The translations under genes were made by a program, and so were the position numbers. Shown piece by piece: positions 57,745 through 64,000 of a stretch of DNA of 64,000 nucleotides. Within the stretch, counting starts at the first letter, position 1; the number at the start of each line of letters is the position of its first letter. A model generated the notes under the pieces. It worked only from the letters and a program-made list of their open reading frames with translations, was not told where the DNA came from and did no database searches. Origin of the DNA: Entomohabitans teleogrylli (lineage in GTDB: Bacteria; Pseudomonadota; Gammaproteobacteria; Enterobacterales; Enterobacteriaceae); the NCBI RefSeq assembly GCF_001484765.1, contig NZ_LLXO01000025.1, forward strand, positions 26,914 through 90,913, in the 5' to 3' direction.

Positions 57745-58794
57745 TTAGTCGGTCAGCGTGGCGTTATCAATCACAAAGCGATAGTGCACATCGCCTTTCA
57801 GCATCCGCTCATAGGCGGTGTTGATTTGATCGGCGCGAATCAGTTCGATGTCGGCGACAATCCCGTGTTCAGCGCAGAAGTCGAGCATCTCCTGGGTTTC
57901 CGGGATACCGCCAATCATTGAACCGGCAATCGAGCGACGCTTCATGATCAGGTTGAATACTTCCGGCGAATCGTGCGGTGTGGCCGGGGCGCCTACCAGC
58001 GTCATGGTGCCGTCACGCCTGAGCAGAGCGGTGAAAATATCCAGATTGTGCGGCGCGGCAACGGTATTGAGGATGAGGTCGAAACTGTTGCTGTGTTGCG
58101 CCATTTCATGCGCATTACGCGACACCACCACTTCATCAGCGCCGAGCGCTTTTGCCGCTGCGCGTTTCGCTTCCGAGGTGGTAAACGCCACCACATGGGC
58201 GCCCATGGCGTGCGCCAGTTTGATGCCCATATGCCCCAGACCGCCAATGCCCACGACGCCGACTTTTTTACCTGGGCCAGCCTGCCAGTGGCGCAGAGGA
58301 GACCAGGTGGTGATCCCGGCGCACAACAGCGGCGCGACGGCGGCCAGTTGTTCCTGCGGATGGCGGATACGTAAAACATAACGCTCGTGGACCACAATCT
58401 GCTGTGAATAACCGCCCAGCGTATGGCCTGGCGCATCCGGGGTCGGGAAGTTGTAGGTGCCGACCATCTGGTCGCAATAGTTTTCCAGCCCCTCATCGCA
58501 TTCCGCGCAGTGCTGGCAACTGTCGACAATACAGCCGACGCCGACCAGATCGCCTGGTCGGTAGTGGTGTACATGTTCGCCGACGGCGGCTACCCGACCA
58601 ACGATTTCATGCCCGGGTACGCAGGGGTACAACGTACCGGCCCATTCGGCGCGCACCTGGTGAATGTCGGAATGGCATACCCCGCAGTAAGCGATATCGA
58701 TCTGCACATCATGCGCTCCCGGGGCGCGGCGGATAATATCCATGGGTTCAAGAGGAAGCGTGCCGGCATGGGCACCATAAGCTTTTACTGTCAT
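57745..58794 (-). CDS. YahK-like NADPH-dependent aldehyde reductase (zinc alcohol dehydrogenase)
   Basis: This 349-residue medium-chain dehydrogenase has the same length as E. coli YahK and closely matches it: IAYCGVCHSDIHQVRAEW, GHEIVGRVAAVG, DSCQHCAECDEGLENYC (structural zinc), GIGGLGHMGIKLAHAMGAHVVAFTTSE, GSMIGGIPETQEMLDFC. It reduces a wide range of aldehydes with NADPH. It lacks a signal peptide, unlike its relative at 39355. GGAGATTATCTG precedes the ATG. Confidence 0.9.
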   Translation of the reverse strand: MTVKAYGAHAGTLPLEPMDIIRRAPGAHDVQIDIAYCGVCHSDIHQVRAEWAGTLYPCVPGHEIVGRVAAVGEHVHHYRPGDLVGVGCIVDSCQHCAECDEGLENYCDQMVGTYNFPTPDAPGHTLGGYSQQIVVHERYVLRIRHPQEQLAAVAPLLCAGITTWSPLRHWQAGPGKKVGVVGIGGLGHMGIKLAHAMGAHVVAFTTSEAKRAAAKALGADEVVVSRNAHEMAQHSNSFDLILNTVAAPHNLDIFTALLRRDGTMTLVGAPATPHDSPEVFNLIMKRRSIAGSMIGGIPETQEMLDFCAEHGIVADIELIRADQINTAYERMLKGDVHYRFVIDNATLTD

Positions 58795-58822
58795 CAGATA
58801 ATCTCCGGTTGGTTGGTCCCGC

Positions 58823-60034
58823 TCAGGGTCGCTCGGGCATTTCTGAGCGCGAAGTCAGGTAAATAAGCAGTGTGGCGACCAGCAGCATCACTGTGCTGGC
58901 AATAAAGGTGCTGCGGTAGCCGCTGAGGTCGAACAGCAGTCCGCCCACCGTAGAGCCCAGCGCAATGGAGAGCTGAATCATCGCCACCATCAGGCCGCCC
59001 CCGGCTTCGGCGTTATCCGCAAAGGTCCCCGGCACCCATGCCCACCAGCCCACAGGCGCGGCGGTGGCGAGCAATCCCCACAGCCCCAGCAGCATAACTA
59101 CCGTGACCAGTTGGTCGCCGAATACCACCAGGGCCAGCGCGGTGACGGCCATCAGCAGCGGGAGCGCCATCAGCGTCCGGTAAAATCCGCGCGCCAGCAG
59201 CGGGCCGATCAGCAGGGTGCCGGCAAATCCCGCCAGCCCGATGACCAGCAGAATGAAGGTCACCACTGACGCATCGACCCGGGTCACCGTTTCAAGAAAT
59301 GGACGGATATAGGTGAACAGGGTGAACTGCCCCATAAAGAAAAAGCCGACGGCTGTCATACCGATAAGCACCACCCGACGGCGCAACAGCGCCAGAACAT
59401 GGACGGAAGCGCCTGAGCGGCGGGTCACCGGCATCGACGGCAGACTGACCAGCAGCCATATAAAAGCCAGCAGCGCAACCGGCGCTAGGCAAAAGAACGC
59501 GCCGCGCCAGCCCATCACCGAACCGAGATAGCTGCCCAGCGGCGGCGCCACGACGGTCGCCAGCGCATTACCGCCATTGAAAATCGCCAGCGCGCGCGTC
59601 ACGCGATGGGCAGGCACCAGGCGCATGGCGGTAGCCGCCGACATCGACCAGAATCCGCCCACCGCAATGCCGATCAGCCCGCGGCCGACCATATAGATGA
59701 AATAGTTCGGCGCCATGGCGATCGTCACTCCCGACAGCGCCATCAGCGCACTCAACCCGAGCAGCAGTGTTTTACGGTTCAGGGCGCCGGACAGGGTCGA
59801 AATGAACAGGCTGGTCACTACCGCAAAAGCGCCGGAGATAGCGATGCCCTGCCCAACCATACCTTCAGTGATGGCAAGATCGGCGGCGATCGGTGTCAAC
59901 AGGCTCACCGGCATGAACTCCGATGCTATCAGGGCAAACACGCACAGGGTCATGGCGAATACGCCGCCCCAGTGAGCGGTCTGCTGGCCGTGAACCGGCG
60001 TCTCCTGTGGTGTTTCATAGGTCTGGCTACTCAT
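58823..60034 (-). CDS. MFS exporter, NepI/sugar-efflux-like
   Basis: This 403-residue DHA1-type transporter has twelve membrane segments and the typical FALIASEFMPVSLLTPIAADL first helix, which is like that of E. coli NepI. The GRGLIGIAVGGFWSMSAATAMRLVP block is present. The substrate is unknown, possibly a purine or small drug. The ATG at 60034 is chosen; a TTG start at 60082 would add 16 residues. The gap to the YahK-like gene is 28 bases. Confidence 0.83.
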   Translation of the reverse strand: MSSQTYETPQETPVHGQQTAHWGGVFAMTLCVFALIASEFMPVSLLTPIAADLAITEGMVGQGIAISGAFAVVTSLFISTLSGALNRKTLLLGLSALMALSGVTIAMAPNYFIYMVGRGLIGIAVGGFWSMSAATAMRLVPAHRVTRALAIFNGGNALATVVAPPLGSYLGSVMGWRGAFFCLAPVALLAFIWLLVSLPSMPVTRRSGASVHVLALLRRRVVLIGMTAVGFFFMGQFTLFTYIRPFLETVTRVDASVVTFILLVIGLAGFAGTLLIGPLLARGFYRTLMALPLLMAVTALALVVFGDQLVTVVMLLGLWGLLATAAPVGWWAWVPGTFADNAEAGGGLMVAMIQLSIALGSTVGGLLFDLSGYRSTFIASTVMLLVATLLIYLTSRSEMPERP

Positions 60035-60179
60035 TCCGCTTAGGGTTTCCTGTGTGACGGCAATACTGGCGGGTTGCTGCAAAACACGGCCACGCGTTGC
60101 GCAGCAATGCCCCGGTGTTATGGCTTATCGATTTGTACATGGTCCGGAGGTACGCCAGTCGCAGGCCTGGCGTGTGACG

Positions 60180-60674
60180 CTATTCGGCGGCGCGGATCTG
60201 CACCGCCAGCGGGCCAGGGCGCTGCAGCGCAGGTAATCCGCCATCGACTTTCCCGAGTGGGACAAGCCCCCGGGAGTAGTTCCCATCCCGGACGAAAATC
60301 GCCAGATTTCCCCACGGAGCATATAGCGTGATATCCCCGGTCTGCGGGGTGAAGCCCGCCGGCGCCCCGACAGTGGAAAGCCTGCCCGGCAACGGGCTAA
60401 CCCTTTCAATATCGGCATAGTCTTCAAGGGTCAGCGACAGCGGCAGCAGCGCGGCAAAATCGCGCCCTGCCGGGGTGTTATACAGCGTGGCAAGGACCAC
60501 ATCGCTATCGATAGTCAGGCTAATTTTCATCAACGGCTCCTGTGAAAACCCGCGGGCGTTATCCGCTGCGGTACTGATCTGGCTGAAGGCCAGGCCCCCG
60601 GCGACCAGGGCGGCGAACAGCAGTAATGCTTTACGCCATCGACTGGCTGTAACAGTGAATATTGATGTTTTCAT
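60180..60674 (-). CDS. Secreted cyclophilin-like fold protein
   Basis: This 164-residue protein has a hydrophobic N-terminal segment (KALLLFAALVAGGLAFS, about 15-31) acting as a signal or anchor, followed by a cyclophilin-like domain with the markers ISLTIDSDVVLATLYNTPAGRDFAALLPLSLTLEDY, GDITLYAPWGNLAIFV and LVPLGKVDGGLPAL. Family members are often encoded beside oxidoreductases and hydrolases; their role is unclear. It is divergent from the LysR gene at 60772 and begins the reverse-strand group. Confidence 0.78.
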   Translation of the reverse strand: MKTSIFTVTASRWRKALLLFAALVAGGLAFSQISTAADNARGFSQEPLMKISLTIDSDVVLATLYNTPAGRDFAALLPLSLTLEDYADIERVSPLPGRLSTVGAPAGFTPQTGDITLYAPWGNLAIFVRDGNYSRGLVPLGKVDGGLPALQRPGPLAVQIRAAE

Positions 60675-60732
60675 GGCGTTATTGTTGCCAGGAAGTAAGA
60701 TGCTGACTAGCTAATGAATACTTAATGGGTTT

Positions 60733-60747
60733 ATAAGTAATACTTAT
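60733..60747. promoter_or_regulatory. Palindrome in the LysR divergent promoter
   Basis: ATAAGTA-A-TACTTAT, a perfect 15-base palindrome that fits the T-N11-A pattern of LysR sites. A partial copy (ATACTTAA) is at about 60717. It lies 24 bases before the LysR gene. Confidence 0.6.
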
Positions 60748-60771
60748 TAATAAAAAACCGGGCAGGAAAAT

Positions 60772-61671
60772 ATGGCCAGACGTAATCTCAACGATTTACT
60801 GTTTTTTGTGACGGTGGCGCGGGAAGGCAGCTTTACGCGGGCGGCGGCGCAGCTTGGGGTAACCCAGCCGGCACTGAGCCAGGCGATCTCCGGGCTGGAA
60901 GAGCGTATGCAAATCCGCCTGCTGACCCGCACTACCCGCAGCGTTTCGCCCACCGCCGCTGGTGAACGTCTGTTACAGTCGGTGGGCCATCGTATTGATG
61001 AAATTACCGCTGAGCTGGATATGCTGACCGAACTGCGTGACAAACCCGCTGGCACGGTGCGTATCACCTGCGGCCCCAATGTCCTGAAGACCACCCTGCT
61101 GCCCAAACTGACGCCGTTACTGCGCGAGTACCCGGACATTCATATTGAGTTCGACGCCAACCATGGTTTTCGGGATATTGTCGCGGATCGATTCGATGCC
61201 GGCGTCAGACTTGGCGATACCATTGATAAAGATATGATTGCTGTGCCCATCGGCCCCAAATTACGCATGGCCGCGGTGGCCTCCCCCGATTATTTCGCAC
61301 GCCATCCGCTCCCCCGGACGCCTCATGAACTTACCCGTCACCAGTGCATAAACCAGCGCATGATCCGCTCCGGGGGAATTTATGTGTGGGATTTCGACAG
61401 GCAGGGTGGCGATCTTAACGTGCGGGTCAGCGGACAGCTCACGTTCAACACCTCGGAACATATTGTCGACGCGGCGCTGGCCGGGTTGGGTATCGCCTTT
61501 TTACCCGAAGAAGAGTTGGGTTCGCACATCGCCGAAGGCCGTCTGATTCGGGTGCTGGAAGAGTGGTGTTTACCGTTTCCCGGCTATTACCTGTACTACC
61601 CGAGCCGCAAGCAGCCGTCCCCGGCGTTTTCGCTGGTCGTGGATGCGCTACGGGTGCGGCGGAAAAGCTAA
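60772..61671 (+). CDS. LysR-type regulator of the dehydrogenase group
   Basis: This 299-residue LysR-family regulator has the helix-turn-helix LNDLLFFVTVAREGSFTRAAAQLGVTQPALSQAISGLEERM and a C-terminal domain with FRDIVADRFDAGVRLGDTI, typical of the DsdC/YafC/AaeR-like subgroup. It is divergent from the cyclophilin-like gene and most likely controls the reverse-strand group 60674-56705. Confidence 0.87.
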   Translation: MARRNLNDLLFFVTVAREGSFTRAAAQLGVTQPALSQAISGLEERMQIRLLTRTTRSVSPTAAGERLLQSVGHRIDEITAELDMLTELRDKPAGTVRITCGPNVLKTTLLPKLTPLLREYPDIHIEFDANHGFRDIVADRFDAGVRLGDTIDKDMIAVPIGPKLRMAAVASPDYFARHPLPRTPHELTRHQCINQRMIRSGGIYVWDFDRQGGDLNVRVSGQLTFNTSEHIVDAALAGLGIAFLPEEELGSHIAEGRLIRVLEEWCLPFPGYYLYYPSRKQPSPAFSLVVDALRVRRKS

Positions 61672-62555
61672 TTAAGGTCTGAACGAATACGCGGACAGTG
61701 TGTTCTGATATATAACTTCATTAGTTTAATTTCCGTTTTTATATTTATCTTTCTCTATCCAACAGTTGATTTCACACGAATTAATGCGACCACCATAGAA
61801 ATTTCCGCATAAATTAAAGCAGACAACCCCAAAATTAATACTTTAATCATAACCATACTGTTTAAAAGAAAAAATGGTTAATCATTTAAATATGTATCAT
61901 TTGCATTAGATATACTAAGGCTGGTTAAAGCATGATCGCTGACTATATCTGAAAAAATGTCTATTTTAACGTTTTATATGCAATGCCAGATTTCCAGGAT
62001 TTGCTCAGAGCAAACCCATTAGTTCTTATCTTTCTCCTTTCTTTTTCTGTTGAATTGTGCGTATCAGATTCCATCTTCCGGCACCGTTCCTGAGCATACA
62101 AAACAAATCACTGCGTTATCAATCACAAAACTCATCACCCCTTTCTAATAACCGATGAATTACTTCCTAAGCATCGTTCCTGTAAATTATACGACCGAAT
62201 TTTATGATCTTTCTCCTGCGAAATTAACTATACAAATACATTTAAAGCTCGCCTGATAGGTCCCATACCACCTCGTCACAGGATTATTGGTAATTCAATA
62301 TATACCTTGAGCCGCACGATTGTGGGAAGTCTACAGGAGGAGGTAATTCATAAAAACGATCATTCCACTTACCACATAAACCCAACAAATACATCCCTGA
62401 GAACACTAAATATAAAAAAGAAGTTTTATTACAGTTAATGATTTAAATCATAAAATAAATAACCGCATTCACTTATAAAAGAAAAGCCAATCGCATTTCT
62501 TATAGAACATTGCGTTAGTACAGAAAAGCTCTTTTGAATAAACAAGGATGGTTTT
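61672..62555. other. AT-rich stretch without recognisable genes
   Basis: About 880 bases with low GC content and many stops in all frames. It includes a palindrome TTTGCTC-A-GAGCAAA at 62000-62014. The base composition contrasts with the neighbouring genes and marks the start of a probably acquired segment. Confidence 0.5.
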
Positions 62556-62816
62556 ATGTTAAAAAAATCTCTGCCAGCCGCATTCATTGCGCTGTGTACA
62601 TTATCCTTCAGCGCCAGTGCTATGTGGCAACATCCATATGCGAAAGCATTTTCCGATACTCCTGCTCCTGTTACCAGCCCTGTATTTTCGCAACAGGAGC
62701 ATCCATCCGGAGGTGGTTCAGGGCGTTCAGGAAAGAAGAAAATTGTATGCCCGTGGGGTACCTTTATGACAAAACATATTACTGGGGTATGGTACTGCCA
62801 GTCATATTTTGGATAA
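62556..62816 (+). CDS. Small secreted protein, 86 residues
   Basis: It has a signal peptide MLKKSLPAAFIALCTLSFSASA, a Pro/Ser/Gly-rich middle (SDTPAPVTSPVFSQQEHPSGGGSG) and a C-terminal part with two cysteines, KKKIVCPWGTFMTKHITGVWYCQSYFG. The start follows AAGGATGG. No family is recognised. The C-terminal Cys/Trp/Gly pattern may form a small disulfide-bonded fold. A hairpin follows at 62834-62855. Confidence 0.6.
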   Translation: MLKKSLPAAFIALCTLSFSASAMWQHPYAKAFSDTPAPVTSPVFSQQEHPSGGGSGRSGKKKIVCPWGTFMTKHITGVWYCQSYFG

Positions 62817-62833
62817 TCACTAACATTCAAATA

Positions 62834-62855
62834 AAACCCGCTGGACAGCGGGTTT
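62834..62855 (+). terminator. Hairpin after the small secreted protein gene
   Basis: AAACCCGCT, loop GGAC, AGCGGGTTT. Perfect 9-bp stem; only three T at its end on the plus strand, TTTTATTT on the minus strand. Confidence 0.65.
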
Positions 62856-62881
62856 CACTATCAAAATTATCTTCTATAACA

Positions 62882-63100
62882 ATGAACTTCTCGCGCCCAG
62901 ACAACCCCTTTATTAAATTATTTAACGACAGTCTGCGGGATAACTGCCTGAACATTCACGGGTTCCTGTCACTGGAAGATGTGCAGGAAAAACTCGATAA
63001 CTGGTGTAAGGAATACAATCATAAGAGAACTTATTCATCATTAAATGGCATGACTCCGGCGGAATTTATCCGAAGTATCCACAAAGACGAAGATCTCTGA
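62882..63100 (+). pseudogene. IS3-family transposase remnant (integrase C-terminus)
   Basis: The translation from the ATG at 62882 reads RPDNPFIKLFNDSLRDNCLN, FLSLEDVQEKLDNWCKEYNH and SSLNGMTPAEFIRS, the conserved C-terminal end of the IS3-type OrfB transposase; the last catalytic Glu normally lies in the SFNGSLRDECLN block and is altered here (FNDSLRDNC). Upstream parts of orfB, orfA and the terminal repeats are missing. It is a decayed fragment, marking past transposition in the AT-rich segment. Confidence 0.82.
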
Positions 63101-63135
63101 TTTAGCGCTGTACTGATTTTGGGCCAGGACCAACT

Positions 63136-64000
63136 TCAGGGGTATGTCACCATTAATATACTTGAGCCCTGAAAAGCACCTGTTGACGCAGGCTGGCCAT
63201 TCAGGGTGACAGTAATATTGAAAGTCTCGGAAGTTGGGCCGTAAATAGTTGTCCCCAATGACCCCTTAGACGTTGTCACGGCGGCATTCATATTATTGTT
63301 TAACCTGAAACTGCTCGCCTCGCCGGGAAGCGTCAGTTTGTATGCCACATTATTTGCACTACACTGCATCGTAATTGGTTTTGACAATGATTTACCCGCG
63401 GCTTCTGTACGGCTGAGTGTACCAAAGTTAAAATCCAGGCTTTGTGTCACAGGCGCACAATAGACCGGTGGAGTCGGCGGAACAGTAGCCAGCTGGCACT
63501 GACTCAGGGGAACAACAAAATCCCTCATCCCAACTTGAGCCACATAAGTTGGGTATTGAGAATCCATCTGAAGCTGAATCAATCCTGCGCACTGTGCCAA
63601 TGGTCCAGTCGAGTTAATGTAATTCGACTTGCTGGCCATATACGTCCTGCCGATTAATGACTTAAGTTCTGTAACGGCAGTACCGTAGGTGTTATGCACT
63701 GTACTGGACAGCCAGGTGACCGAATAATTTCCCTGACCAAAATGTGCACTTCCGGCAACGTCACCCGTACGAGTAATGACCCCCCAACGCCAGCCGCTTT
63801 GCCCTACAATAACTGGAGGAATAACCCTCGCCGCCTCTTCATCTGTAAGAATCACCGGTACAACCACCCCGCTGGTTGTACAGGAAGTAAACATGCCTCC
63901 AGGAGGATCCTGGAAACTACCATAGGAGCAATGCGCACTGGTCAGATTTAACGCCCCCCCTTCAACAATCGCGCTCACACCAGTTGGTAACAGAGAAATA
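63136..64000 (-). CDS. Fimbrial adhesin / minor tip subunit (partial, 5' end outside the window)
   Basis: The frame stays open to the window edge, so the gene continues past 64000; the GTG at 63978 is not its start. The visible 288 residues show a two-part layout: an N-terminal receptor-binding region with paired cysteines, and a C-terminal pilin domain from about YCAPVTQSLDFNFGTLSRTEAAGKS to the end (SSILMVTYP), as in two-domain chaperone-usher tip adhesins such as MrkD. It is lower in GC than the Csu-type operator genes and would belong to another fimbrial operon. The stop is TGA at 63136. Confidence 0.75.
   Translation of the reverse strand, partial: ISLLPTGVSAIVEGGALNLTSAHCSYGSFQDPPGGMFTSCTTSGVVVPVILTDEEAARVIPPVIVGQSGWRWGVITRTGDVAGSAHFGQGNYSVTWLSSTVHNTYGTAVTELKSLIGRTYMASKSNYINSTGPLAQCAGLIQLQMDSQYPTYVAQVGMRDFVVPLSQCQLATVPPTPPVYCAPVTQSLDFNFGTLSRTEAAGKSLSKPITMQCSANNVAYKLTLPGEASSFRLNNNMNAAVTTSKGSLGTTIYGPTSETFNITVTLNGQPASTGAFQGSSILMVTYP

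Overview
The window is chromosomal DNA of an enteric gammaproteobacterium (Enterobacterales, close to the Klebsiella/Kluyvera/Cedecea side of Enterobacteriaceae). It follows the E. coli order mutH-ygdQ-ygdR-tas-lplT-aas-omr-galR-lysA-lysR-ygeA gene for gene, and yqeF appears further on. Protein matches to E. coli are recalled, not computed. The species cannot be fixed from the sequence alone. Most of the window is GC-rich; the intergenic stretches near 26.8-27.1, 32.8-33.3, 40.6-41.4 and especially 61.7-63.1 kb are AT-rich.

Region 1 (1-6.4 kb) is conserved housekeeping: the mutH 3' end, a TerC-like membrane protein, a small lipoprotein, Tas, the lysophospholipid recycling pair LplT/Aas, and one OmrA/OmrB-type small RNA. 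Region 2 (6.5-13.8 kb) is inserted between omr and galR and is the most unusual part. An OprD-type porin and a periplasmic histidine-phosphatase-fold protein face a secreted SurE-type phosphatase and a beta-glucoside PTS (BglF) with a phospho-beta-glucosidase (BglB). Each of the three transcription units starts with a BglG-type RAT antiterminator site overlapping an intrinsic terminator, one on the minus strand and two on the plus strand. No bglG-like antiterminator gene lies in the window. Region 3 (13.8-18.0 kb) is galR, lysA/lysR and ygeA.

Region 4 (18.1-26.8 kb) is a compact pectin-oligomer utilisation cluster: kdgF, togMNAB, kduD, ogl and kdgM, with KdgR-type operators before each unit. 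It takes up oligogalacturonides through the outer-membrane channel KdgM and the ABC importer TogMNAB, cleaves them with Ogl, and processes the products through KdgF and KduD towards 2-keto-3-deoxygluconate. kduI and araE, which flank kduD in E. coli, are missing here. Region 5 (27.2-32.8 kb) holds a YqeF-type thiolase, a YtcJ-like amidohydrolase, a PuuP-like amine/amino-acid permease and a GNAT acetyltransferase. Region 6 (33.4-39.3 kb) is an archaic (Csu-type) chaperone-usher pilus operon with a structured leader, plus an unknown exported protein.

Region 7 (39.3-50.2 kb) is a mosaic: a Tat-exported zinc alcohol dehydrogenase, two small envelope proteins, a CusSR-like two-component system with a matching operator, a mannonate dehydratase, LOG and NUDIX enzymes, DkgB, a PACE efflux protein with a divergent LysR regulator, and a MarR-GNAT fusion. 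Region 8 (50.2-61.7 kb) has a MacAB-like exporter divergent from two overlapping TetR genes, a third TetR beside a secreted alpha/beta hydrolase, and a reverse-strand group (cyclophilin-like protein, MFS exporter, YahK-like dehydrogenase, secreted hydrolase) divergent from a LysR gene. Region 9 (61.7-64 kb) is AT-rich and looks acquired: a small secreted protein, an IS3-type transposase remnant and the 3' part of a fimbrial adhesin that runs off the window.
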